Origin: JACCZX01 sp038216465
GTDB lineage: Bacteria > Pseudomonadota > Gammaproteobacteria > Burkholderiales > Burkholderiaceae_F
Length of the DNA stretch: 39,432 bases
Direction of reading: 5' to 3'
NCBI GenBank assembly: GCA_038216465.1
Contig: JBBQQC010000026.1
Location: forward strand, 1 to 39,432
A model generated the notes under the pieces. It saw nothing but the letters and a program-made list of their open reading frames with translations. It had not been told where the DNA came from and made no database searches. Below are positions 22,625 to 29,563 of the stretch, piece by piece. Numbering within the stretch: position 1 is the first letter of the stretch; each line of letters begins with the position of its first letter. Made by a program: the position numbers and the translations under genes.

Positions 22625-23626
22625 ATGCGCGCGATCGAGATTGCGCAGCCAGGTGGGCCCGAAGTACTGCGGCTGACCAAGCGCCCGGTGCCGCAGCCCG
22701 GTGCGGGCGAAGTGCTGATTCGAGTCAAGGCGGCGGGCGTGAATCGACCCGATGTCCTGCAGCGCAAGGGCGCCTACGCACCGCCGGCCGGCGCCTCGGA
22801 CCTGCCCGGATTGGAGGTGTCCGGCACGATCGATTGCGGCAACACGGAAGGCTCAGCCTTCAAGATCGGCGATGAGGTGTGCGCGCTGGTTGCGGGCGGT
22901 GGCTACGCGGAATATTGCGTGGCGCCGGTGGCGCAGTGTCTGCCGAAGCCGCGCACGCTGTCATTTGCTGAAGCGGCGGGCCTGCCCGAGACCTACTTCA
23001 CGGTATGGAGCAACGTATTCGATCGCGCGCGGCTATCGCCTGGCGAGTCGTTGTTGGTGCAGGGCGGTTCGAGCGGAATCGGCGTTGCCGCGATTCAGCT
23101 GGCCGCCACGCTCGGCAACACCGTGTATGCGACCGCGGGCAACGACGAGAAGTGCGCGGCGTGCGTCCAGCTTGGCGCCAGGCGCGCCATTAACTATCGC
23201 ACTGAAGATTTCGTCGAGGTGCTGAAGAAAGAGACAAACGGCCGCGGCGTCGACGTCATTCTCGACATGGTCGCCGGCGATTACCTGCCGCGCGAAATTG
23301 AATGTCTGGCGGATGACGGCCGTCTGGTTTTCATTGCGCTACTCGGCGGTGCGAAGGCGCAGCTTGATTTGAGCGCCGTTCTGCGCCGCCGGCTGACTGT
23401 GACCGGATCTACGCTGCGACCGCGCTCGGTCGAATTCAAGGGCGCGATCGCGAAGCGGCTGCGCGAATCGGTCTGGCCGCTGATCGAGTCGGGGCGTATC
23501 AAACCCGTTTTGTTTCGCACGTTTCCGCTGGCTCAGGCCGCCGACGCGCACCGGCTGATGGAGTCGAGTCAGCACGTGGGCAAGATCGTGCTGACGGTGG
23601 ACGTAGACGCCCAGCCCGCACGATGA
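22625..23626 (+). CDS. NAD(P)H quinone oxidoreductase (zinc-free medium-chain reductase)
   Basis: This 333-aa protein belongs to the QOR branch of the medium-chain dehydrogenase/reductase superfamily. The GroES-like N-terminal domain (AGEVLIRVKAAGVNRPDVLQR) lacks the zinc ligands. The Rossmann domain has LVQGGSSGIGVAAIQLA, and NRPDVLQRKGAY matches the PIG3/QOR pattern. It uses NADPH to reduce quinones or related enones; the physiological substrate is unknown. I used ATG 22625, which gives MRAIEIAQPGGPEVL. A GTG at 22610 overlapping the upstream TGA in GTGA is an equally possible start and would add five residues. Its stop overlaps tpiA in ATGA. Confidence 0.9.
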   Translation: MRAIEIAQPGGPEVLRLTKRPVPQPGAGEVLIRVKAAGVNRPDVLQRKGAYAPPAGASDLPGLEVSGTIDCGNTEGSAFKIGDEVCALVAGGGYAEYCVAPVAQCLPKPRTLSFAEAAGLPETYFTVWSNVFDRARLSPGESLLVQGGSSGIGVAAIQLAATLGNTVYATAGNDEKCAACVQLGARRAINYRTEDFVEVLKKETNGRGVDVILDMVAGDYLPREIECLADDGRLVFIALLGGAKAQLDLSAVLRRRLTVTGSTLRPRSVEFKGAIAKRLRESVWPLIESGRIKPVLFRTFPLAQAADAHRLMESSQHVGKIVLTVDVDAQPAR

Positions 23627-24381
23627 GCAAGCACCCTCGTTTTCTGGTTGCCGCCAACTGGAAGATGACTGGATCGCGGGCGGCCAACGACATCTGGTTG
23701 GGGGGATTCGCAGGTCGCAACCGCGACCTGAAATGCGACGTCGTCGTGTGCGCACCCTATCTGTACATTGAGCAATTGCGTGGCGCACTGGCCGAAGGCG
23801 AGATAGGGGCGCAGGACGTCTCTGCGCATCGGCCCGGGGCGTATACCGGCGACATCGCTGCCGAGATGTTGCGCGATGCAGGATGCGGCTGGGCCATCGT
23901 CGGACACTCGGAGCGGCGCCAGTGGCACGGTGAAACCAACGTGGTCGTTGCGGCGAAGGCCGAGCGGGCACTGCAAGCTGGATTGCGGCCAATCGTGTGC
24001 ATCGGCGAGACGCTGCAGCAGCGGGAAGCGGGGCAGACGCACGAGGTGCTGGGCTCGCAGCTCGCTGCGGTGTTGGAGCGCATCGGCGCCGAGGCGTTGT
24101 CCAGTGGGGCGCTGGCCTACGAGCCGGTGTGGGCGATCGGCACCGGTCGCACCGCTACGCCGGATCAGGCCCAGCAAGTGCATGCCGCGCTGCGGGCACA
24201 GATCGGAAACGCTGGCAGCGGGCTCAGAATTCTTTATGGCGGCAGCGTGAAGCCGGCCAATGCAGCGGAACTATTCGAGCAACCCGATATCGACGGTGGG
24301 TTGATCGGCGGCGCGTCTTTGGTGGCAGCGGATTTTCTGGCGATTTGTGCCGCCGTGCCAAGTAACATCGGACAATCGTAA
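23623..24381 (+). CDS. tpiA: Triosephosphate isomerase
   Basis: This 252-aa glycolytic TIM-barrel enzyme interconverts dihydroxyacetone phosphate and glyceraldehyde 3-phosphate. The catalytic residues are all visible: Asn12 and Lys14 in ANWKM, His95 in VGHSERRQ, and Glu167 in AYEPVWAIGTG with the mobile loop after it. The phosphate-binding ILYGGSVKPANA and GGLIGGASL are present. Length is normal. The ATG overlaps the oxidoreductase TGA by 4 nt. The order tpiA-secG-tRNA-Leu-nuoA is conserved across Burkholderiales and has no obvious functional logic beyond shared transcription. Confidence 0.97.
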   Translation: MSKHPRFLVAANWKMTGSRAANDIWLGGFAGRNRDLKCDVVVCAPYLYIEQLRGALAEGEIGAQDVSAHRPGAYTGDIAAEMLRDAGCGWAIVGHSERRQWHGETNVVVAAKAERALQAGLRPIVCIGETLQQREAGQTHEVLGSQLAAVLERIGAEALSSGALAYEPVWAIGTGRTATPDQAQQVHAALRAQIGNAGSGLRILYGGSVKPANAAELFEQPDIDGGLIGGASLVAADFLAICAAVPSNIGQS

Positions 24382-24394
24382 TAGGGGTTTCAAA

Positions 24395-24817
24395 ATGGCT
24401 TGGTTAACCACATTGTTGATCGTCGTGCAGGTTATCGCGGCGATTGCCGTCATCGTCCTGGTACTGCTTCAGCACGGCAAGGGCGCGGACATGGGCGCGG
24501 CGTTCGGAGGTGGTGCCTCGGGCAGCTTGTTCGGCGCCACCGGTTCGGCGAACTTTCTGTCGCGCAGCACTGGCGTCGTCGCGACGGTGTTCTTTCTTGC
24601 CACACTCGGCCTGGCCTACACCAGCACCGCTATCAAGCGTCCCGCGTCGGACACGGGCGGCGTGATGGGAACCGTTCCGTCAAAAACGCCAGTGTCGCCG
24701 GCGCCGACCGACGTCCCCACACCGCGCAGTCAGGCGCCGCAAAGCGCTCCGCCTGCAGCGGTTGCGCCGGCGTCGACAACTTCCGACGCACCGAAGCCGA
24801 ACGACATTCCGAAGTAA
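24395..24817 (+). CDS. secG: Preprotein translocase subunit SecG
   Basis: This 140-aa inner-membrane protein is the accessory subunit of the SecYEG translocon. It has two membrane spans (about residues 2-24 and 53-73), with the conserved loop LLQHGKGADMGAAFGGGASGSLFGATGSANFLSR between them in family register. A long Pro/Ala/Thr-rich C-terminal tail of about 60 residues is typical of betaproteobacterial SecG. The ATG at 24395 has AGGGG 8 nt upstream. A start at 24347 in the same frame overlaps tpiA and is rejected. It is followed by tRNA-Leu after 34 nt. Confidence 0.95.
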   Translation: MAWLTTLLIVVQVIAAIAVIVLVLLQHGKGADMGAAFGGGASGSLFGATGSANFLSRSTGVVATVFFLATLGLAYTSTAIKRPASDTGGVMGTVPSKTPVSPAPTDVPTPRSQAPQSAPPAAVAPASTTSDAPKPNDIPK

Positions 24818-24830
24818 CAAGCGACTTCAG

Positions 24831-24836
24831 TAGAAT
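24831..24836 (+). promoter_or_regulatory. Candidate -10 element in front of tRNA-Leu and the nuo operon
   Basis: TAGAAT matches the -10 consensus at five of six bases and would start transcription about 9 nt before the tRNA. The -35 (TCCGAA, 24808-24813) is poor and lies inside secG. Read-through from secG is an alternative source of the tRNA and nuo transcript. Confidence 0.35.
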
Positions 24837-24851
24837 CTCTCGAATTTCACT

Positions 24852-24936
24852 GCCCACGTGGTGGAATTGGTAGACACACCATCTTGAGGGGGTGGCGGCG
24901 AAAGCCGTGGGAGTTCGAGTCTCCCCGTGGGCACCA
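24852..24936 (+). tRNA. tRNA-Leu (anticodon GAG)
   Basis: This is an 85-nt gene with encoded CCA. Acceptor arms GCCCACG (24852-24858) and CGTGGGC (24926-24932) pair fully, followed by discriminator A and CCA. The anticodon stem CCATC/GGTGG (one T-G pair) closes loop TTGAGGG with anticodon GAG at 24886-24888, reading CUC and CUU. A long variable arm (class II, typical of Leu) and the T-loop GTTCGAGTC are present. It lies between secG and nuoA on the same strand and is probably cut out of a longer transcript. Confidence 0.96.
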
Positions 24937-24975
24937 CCTGAATGCAAGTCACTTCGGCTACTACGTGAACCTCGC

Positions 24976-25341
24976 GTGATTCTCGAAAACTACCTTCCGA
25001 TCTTGCTGTTCATCCTGGTAGGGCTGGCAATCGGGGCGGCGCCGATGTTGCTTGGTGCCATTCTCGGGCCGCGCAACCCGGATCCAGAGAAGTTATCTCC
25101 GTACGAGTGCGGCTTCGAAGCGTTCGAGGATGCGCGCATGAAGTTCGATGTGCGGTATTACCTGGTGGCGATCCTGTTCATCATCTTCGATCTCGAGATT
25201 GCTTTCCTGTTTCCGTGGGGAGTGGTTCTCGGCGACCTCGGCGTGTGGAGCGCGGGCTTCTGGGCGATGATGCTCTTTCTCGGCATCCTTACCGTCGGCT
25301 TCATCTACGAATGGAAAAAGGGCGCGCTGGACTGGGAATAG
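24976..25341 (+). CDS. nuoA: NADH-quinone oxidoreductase subunit A
   Basis: This 121-aa membrane subunit of complex I has three spans (about residues 6-28, 64-85 and 90-112). The conserved cytoplasmic loop contains LSPYECGFEAFEDARMKFDV, with the active/deactive-transition Cys of the family, and the acidic span has FDLEIAFLFPW. I chose GTG 24976 because it gives the standard MILENYLPILLF start. The longer frame from 24892 begins inside the tRNA gene and is rejected. The ribosome binding site is weak (GTGAA), and the start lies 39 nt past the tRNA. It is the first gene of a complete 14-gene nuo operon. Confidence 0.95.
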   Translation: MILENYLPILLFILVGLAIGAAPMLLGAILGPRNPDPEKLSPYECGFEAFEDARMKFDVRYYLVAILFIIFDLEIAFLFPWGVVLGDLGVWSAGFWAMMLFLGILTVGFIYEWKKGALDWE

Positions 25342-25344
25342 GCG

Positions 25345-25821
25345 ATGGCACTTGAGGGTCACCTTAACGAAGGCTTCGTCACGACCAGCGTCGACAAGGT
25401 GCTGAACTGGTCAAAGACGGGCTCGCTATGGCCGATGACGTTCGGCCTTGCGTGCTGCGCCGTCGAGATGATGCACGCCGGCGCGGCGCGCTATGACCTC
25501 GATCGTTTTGGCATCTTTTTTCGGCCTAGTCCGCGCCAATCGGATCTGATGATCGTCGCCGGCACGCTGTGCAACAAGATGGCGCCGGCGTTGCGCAAGG
25601 TCTACGACCAGATGGCAGAGCCGCGCTGGGTGATCAGCATGGGTTCGTGCGCAAACGGGGGCGGGTACTACCACTACAGCTACTCGGTCGTGCGTGGCTG
25701 CGACCGCATCGTGCCGGTGGATGTCTACGTGCCGGGCTGCCCGCCGACGGCGGAAGCGCTGATCTACGGAATCATCCAATTGCAGAACAAGATTCGACGC
25801 ACCAACACCATCGCGCGCTGA
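25345..25821 (+). CDS. nuoB: NADH-quinone oxidoreductase subunit B
   Basis: This 158-aa peripheral-arm subunit carries the terminal 4Fe-4S cluster N2, which passes electrons to quinone. The four ligands are visible: adjacent Cys37 and Cys38 (GLACCAVEMM), Cys102 (MGSCANGG) and Cys132 (VPGCPPTAEAL). The amphipathic RPSPRQSDLMIVAGT segment is typical of the family. The ATG is 3 nt after nuoA. The stop overlaps the nuoC ATG by one base (TGATG). All expected residues are intact. Confidence 0.98.
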   Translation: MALEGHLNEGFVTTSVDKVLNWSKTGSLWPMTFGLACCAVEMMHAGAARYDLDRFGIFFRPSPRQSDLMIVAGTLCNKMAPALRKVYDQMAEPRWVISMGSCANGGGYYHYSYSVVRGCDRIVPVDVYVPGCPPTAEALIYGIIQLQNKIRRTNTIAR

Positions 25822-26420
25822 TGAACCGTCTCGACGATCTGGCCGAACGCCTGAAGTCGGCCCTTGGAGACAGGCTGCAGGCGGTTGTCATTGCCCTCGA
25901 CGAGGTGACGATTGTCCTAAAGGGGCAGGATCATCTGTCGGTGGCGCGCGCGCTGCGTGACGATGCGTCGCTCAAGTTCGAACAGCTGATCGATCTCTGC
26001 GGTGTCGATTATTTGTCGTACGGCGAGGGCGCATGGGACGGCGCGCGCTACGCGGTCGTGATGCATCTGTTGTCGTTGACGTACAACTGGCGGGTCAGAA
26101 TGCGTTCGTTCTGTGCGGACGACGATCTGCCGCTGGTGGCGTCGGTTACGGAAGTCTGGGCCGGCGCCAACTGGTTTGAACGCGAAGCGTTCGACCTGTA
26201 CGGCATTTTGTTCGAAGGTCATCCCGATCTGCGCCGGCTGCTGACCGACTATGGGTTTGTCGGCCATCCGTTCCGCAAGGATTTTCCGATCTCCGGTTAT
26301 GTTGAAATGCGCTACGACCCCGAGCAGAAGCGAGTCATCTATCAGCCGGTGTCGATCGAGCCGCGCGAAATCGTGCCGCGTGTGATTCGTGAAGAGAACT
26401 ACGGCCAGGGGCGGGAGTGA
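25821..26420 (+). CDS. nuoC: NADH-quinone oxidoreductase subunit C
   Basis: This 199-aa subunit (30-kDa type) of the connecting module of complex I has the family signature EREAFDLYGILFEGHPDLRR followed by GHPFRKDFPISGY and an EPREIVPRVIREE tail. It has no cofactor and packs against NuoD and NuoB. It is separate from nuoD, unlike the fused NuoCD of E. coli. The ATG shares one base with the nuoB stop, so an upstream start at 25569 in the same frame (inside nuoB) is rejected. The stop overlaps nuoD in the same manner. Confidence 0.97.
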   Translation: MNRLDDLAERLKSALGDRLQAVVIALDEVTIVLKGQDHLSVARALRDDASLKFEQLIDLCGVDYLSYGEGAWDGARYAVVMHLLSLTYNWRVRMRSFCADDDLPLVASVTEVWAGANWFEREAFDLYGILFEGHPDLRRLLTDYGFVGHPFRKDFPISGYVEMRYDPEQKRVIYQPVSIEPREIVPRVIREENYGQGRE

Positions 26421-27673
26421 TGGCCGAGATCAAGAATTACACGCTCAACTTCGGTCCACAGCACCCTGCAGCGCACGGCGTCTTGAGGCTCGTGCTCGAA
26501 CTCGACGGTGAAGTCATCGAGCGCGCCGATCCGCATATCGGGCTCCTGCACCGCGCCACCGAGAAGCTTGCCGAAACGCGCACCTACCTGCAATCGGTGC
26601 CGTACATGGACCGCCTCGACTACGTATCGATGATGTGCAACGAGCACGCGTATGTGATGGCGATCGAGAAGCTGATCGGCGTCGACGTGCCGATTCGCGC
26701 GCAGTACATCCGTGTGATGTTCGACGAGCTGACGCGGCTGCTGAATCACCTGCTCTGGATCGGCGCGCATGGGCTCGATGTCGGCGCGATGGCGGTGTTC
26801 CTGTACGCCTTCCGCGAGCGCGAAGATTTGATGGACATGTACGAGGCGGTCTCCGGCGCGCGGATGCACGCCGCGTACTACCGCCCCGGCGGCGTGTATC
26901 GCGATCTGCCGGACGCGATGCCGCAACACAAAAACACCAAGTACCGCAGCGAGCACGACATCAAGCGCCTGAATGAAAACCGCCAGGGGTCGCTGCTGGA
27001 CTTCATCGAAGACTTCACCAACCGCTTTCCGAAGCACGTCGACGAATACGAGACATTGCTGACAGACAATCGGATCTGGAAGCAGCGTCTGGTCGGCATC
27101 GGTGTCGTGTCGCCCGAGCGGGCGTTGCAGCTGGGCTTTACCGGACCGATGCTGCGCGGCTCCGGGATCGAGTGGGATCTGCGCCGCAAGCAGCCTTACG
27201 AGGTGTACGACAAGCTCGAGTTCGCGATCCCGATCGGCAAGAACGGTGACTGCTATGACCGCTATCTGGTGCGTGTGGCAGAGATGCGGCAAAGCAATTC
27301 GATCATCAAACAATGCATCGCCTGGTTGCGCTCGAATGCCGGCCCGGTGATGACCGACGACCACAAGGTCGCGCCGCCTTCGCGAACCGATATGAAGATG
27401 GGGATGGAAGATCTCATCCATCACTTCAAGCTGTTCACCGAGGGTATTCACGTGCCGCCGGGTGAGGTCTACGCCGCGGTTGAGCACCAGAAAGGCGAGT
27501 TCGGCATCTATTTGATTTCCGATGGCGCCAATAAGCCGTATCGGCTGAAGATTCGAGCCGCCGGCTTTCCGCATCTGCAATCGCTCGACGAAATGGCGAG
27601 GGGTCACATGATTGCCGATGCAGTGACGATCATCGGCACGCAGGACATCGTGTTCGGAGAAATCGATCGATGA
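26420..27673 (+). CDS. nuoD: NADH-quinone oxidoreductase subunit D
   Basis: This 417-aa (49-kDa type) subunit forms the quinone pocket with NuoB. Family marks are NFGPQHPAAHGVLRLVLEL with the pocket His residues near the N-terminus, PHIGLLHRATEKL, and the C-terminal FGIYLISDGANKPYRLKIR. The four Cys of the [NiFe]-hydrogenase ancestor are absent, as normal. The ATG at 26420 overlaps the nuoC stop by one base; a GTG at 26417 would add one residue. It is followed by a 73-bp gap with a hairpin-rich repeat, the largest interruption of this operon. Confidence 0.97.
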   Translation: MAEIKNYTLNFGPQHPAAHGVLRLVLELDGEVIERADPHIGLLHRATEKLAETRTYLQSVPYMDRLDYVSMMCNEHAYVMAIEKLIGVDVPIRAQYIRVMFDELTRLLNHLLWIGAHGLDVGAMAVFLYAFREREDLMDMYEAVSGARMHAAYYRPGGVYRDLPDAMPQHKNTKYRSEHDIKRLNENRQGSLLDFIEDFTNRFPKHVDEYETLLTDNRIWKQRLVGIGVVSPERALQLGFTGPMLRGSGIEWDLRRKQPYEVYDKLEFAIPIGKNGDCYDRYLVRVAEMRQSNSIIKQCIAWLRSNAGPVMTDDHKVAPPSRTDMKMGMEDLIHHFKLFTEGIHVPPGEVYAAVEHQKGEFGIYLISDGANKPYRLKIRAAGFPHLQSLDEMARGHMIADAVTIIGTQDIVFGEIDR

Positions 27674-27746
27674 GCGCCGCCGGGCCGCTCCCAAGACGCT
27701 CGCTCTCCCTTGGGGGGACCGGCGCGCAGCGCCGTAGGGGGCAAAC
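27674..27746 (+). repeat. Hairpin-rich intergenic repeat element between nuoD and nuoE
   Basis: This 73-bp gap interrupts an otherwise near-seamless operon. It contains TCTCCC-TTG-GGGGGA (27704-27718), then a perfect 6-bp stem CGGCGC-GCA-GCGCCG (27720-27734), then AGGGGG (27736-27741), which serves as nuoE ribosome binding site. The layout (GCCGGGCCGC, CCAAG, C-run, TTGGGGG, GC palindrome, GGGGGC) closely recalls a dispersed intergenic repeat common in Comamonadaceae and Alcaligenaceae genomes. The family assignment is from memory. Confidence 0.6.
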
Positions 27747-28259
27747 ATGAGCGCGCTGCCGCAGAGCGCGCGACTGCTGTCAGCCGACGCCTATCGAAAG
27801 ATCGATCGCGAAACCGCGAAGTTTCCTGCGGAGCGGCGCCAGTCGGCCGTGATTGCCGCGCTTGCGGTTGCGCAGGACGAGCTTGGATGGGTCTCGAAGG
27901 AGGCGATCGAGGACATTGCCGATTATCTCGGCATGCCGCCGATTGCCGTGTACGAGGTCGCGACGTTCTACAGCATGTTCGACCTCGAGCATGTCGGCCG
28001 CTACAAGATTGCGATCTGCACCAATGTGCCGTGTGCGCTGTCGGGTGCGACGCGCGCTGCCAACCATCTGAAGCGGCGGCTCGGCATCGCCTTCGGCGAA
28101 ACGACAACCGACGGCGCGTTCACTTTGAAGGAAGGCGAGTGCTTCGGTGCGTGCGGGGACGCGCCGGTGCTGCTGGTCAACAACAAGCGCATGGAAAGCT
28201 TCATGAGCAACGAAAAGCTCGACGCGTTGCTGTCCGAGCTGGAGCTGGCCACGAAATGA
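27747..28259 (+). CDS. nuoE: NADH-quinone oxidoreductase subunit E
   Basis: This 170-aa (24-kDa type) subunit of the NADH-oxidising module carries 2Fe-2S cluster N1a in a thioredoxin-like fold. Ligands are Cys91 and Cys96 (CTNVPC) and Cys132 and Cys136 (CFGAC). The N-terminal helical bundle contains VAQDELGWVSKEAIEDIA. The ATG at 27747 follows AGGGGG supplied by the intergenic repeat. The stop overlaps nuoF in ATGA. The protein has the expected length and no missing ligand. Confidence 0.97.
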   Translation: MSALPQSARLLSADAYRKIDRETAKFPAERRQSAVIAALAVAQDELGWVSKEAIEDIADYLGMPPIAVYEVATFYSMFDLEHVGRYKIAICTNVPCALSGATRAANHLKRRLGIAFGETTTDGAFTLKEGECFGACGDAPVLLVNNKRMESFMSNEKLDALLSELELATK

Positions 28260-29563
28260 GCGCGCAGACTTGCTTTCACGGGCGCCATCTGCAGCCGATG
28301 ATCCTGGACGGTCTCGATGGCAACAACTGGGGCCTGAAGGGTTACGAAGAGCGCGGCGGTTATCAGGCGCTGCGTAAAGTGTTCAACGACAAGCTGACGC
28401 CCGACGCCGTGATTGCCGAGGTCAAGAAATCGGCGTTGCGTGGGCGCGGCGGCGCCGGGTTTCCGACCGGGCTTAAATGGAGCTTTATGCCGCGCCAGTA
28501 CGCGGGGCAGAAGTACCTGGTCTGCAATTCGGACGAAGGCGAGCCCGGCACGTTCAAGGATCGCGACATCCTGCGCTACAACCCGCACATCGTCATCGAA
28601 GGCATGGCGATCGCGGCCTACGCGATGGGAATCTCGGTGGGCTACAACTACATCCACGGCGAGACGTGGGCCGAGTATGAGCGCTTTGAAGAAGCGCTTG
28701 ACGAAGCGCGCGCAGCCGGCTATCTCGGCCGCAACCTGCTGGGTTCTGAATACTCATTCGAATTGCACGCGACGCACGGCTATGGCGCATACATCTGCGG
28801 CGAAGAGACCGCGTTGCTCGAATCGCTCGAAGGCAAGAAGGGAATGCCGCGCTTCAAACCGCCGTTTCCGGCGAGCTACGGCCTGTACGGCAAGCCGACC
28901 ACGATCAACAACACGGAAACGTTTGCTGCGGTGCCGTTCATCATCAACGAAGGCGGCGATAAGTTTCTCGAAGTCGGCCGGCAGAATAACGGCGGCACGA
29001 AGATATTTTCGGTGTCGGGCGACGTGACGTATCCGGGCAACTATGAAGTGCCACTGGGAACTCCGTTTGCAAAGCTGCTACAGCTGGCCGGTGGCATGCG
29101 CGGTGGCAGGAAGATCAAGGGTGTGATTCCGGGCGGCTCGTCGATGCCGGTCGTGCCCGGCGACGAGATGATGGCGACCGACATGGATTACGACTCGATC
29201 GCGAAAGCAGGCTCGATGCTCGGCTCGGGCGCGGTGATCGTGATGGACGAAACGCGCTGCATGGTAAAGGCCGCCGAGCGCCTTGCATATTTTTACTTCG
29301 AGGAAAGCTGCGGCCAGTGCACGCCATGCCGAGAAGGCACGGGGTGGCTGTATCGAATCATTCACCGGATCGAGCACGGCGAGGGGCGAATCGAGGATCT
29401 CGATTTGCTCAACTCGCTGGCCGACAACATTCAAGGCCGCACCATCTGCGCACTCGGGGATGCCGCCGCGATGCCGGTGCGCGCGTTCGTCAAGCACTAT
29501 CGGGCTGAATTCGAGCATCACATCAAGCATCGGCGCTGCCTGGTGCCGGAGGTTGAGCAGTGA
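28256..29563 (+). CDS. nuoF: NADH-quinone oxidoreductase subunit F (NADH- and FMN-binding)
   Basis: This 435-aa (51-kDa type) subunit oxidises NADH through FMN. The FMN/NADH-binding segments GRGGAGFPTGLKWSF, CNSDEGEPGTFKDRDI and YICGEETALLES are present. The 4Fe-4S cluster N3 ligands are Cys352, Cys355, Cys358 (ESCGQCTPCREG) and Cys398 (TICALGDA). The ATG overlaps the nuoE stop by 4 nt; longer frames from 27710 run through nuoE and are rejected. The stop overlaps the GTG of nuoG by 4 nt. Confidence 0.98.
   Translation: MSAQTCFHGRHLQPMILDGLDGNNWGLKGYEERGGYQALRKVFNDKLTPDAVIAEVKKSALRGRGGAGFPTGLKWSFMPRQYAGQKYLVCNSDEGEPGTFKDRDILRYNPHIVIEGMAIAAYAMGISVGYNYIHGETWAEYERFEEALDEARAAGYLGRNLLGSEYSFELHATHGYGAYICGEETALLESLEGKKGMPRFKPPFPASYGLYGKPTTINNTETFAAVPFIINEGGDKFLEVGRQNNGGTKIFSVSGDVTYPGNYEVPLGTPFAKLLQLAGGMRGGRKIKGVIPGGSSMPVVPGDEMMATDMDYDSIAKAGSMLGSGAVIVMDETRCMVKAAERLAYFYFEESCGQCTPCREGTGWLYRIIHRIEHGEGRIEDLDLLNSLADNIQGRTICALGDAAAMPVRAFVKHYRAEFEHHIKHRRCLVPEVEQ

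Noticed and set aside
26399..27748. 449-aa open frame on the minus strand opposite nuoD
   Set aside because: It mirrors nuoD codon structure in GC-rich DNA, is dominated by His, Arg, Gln and Asp, and has no recognisable domain. The plus-strand nuoD is certain.
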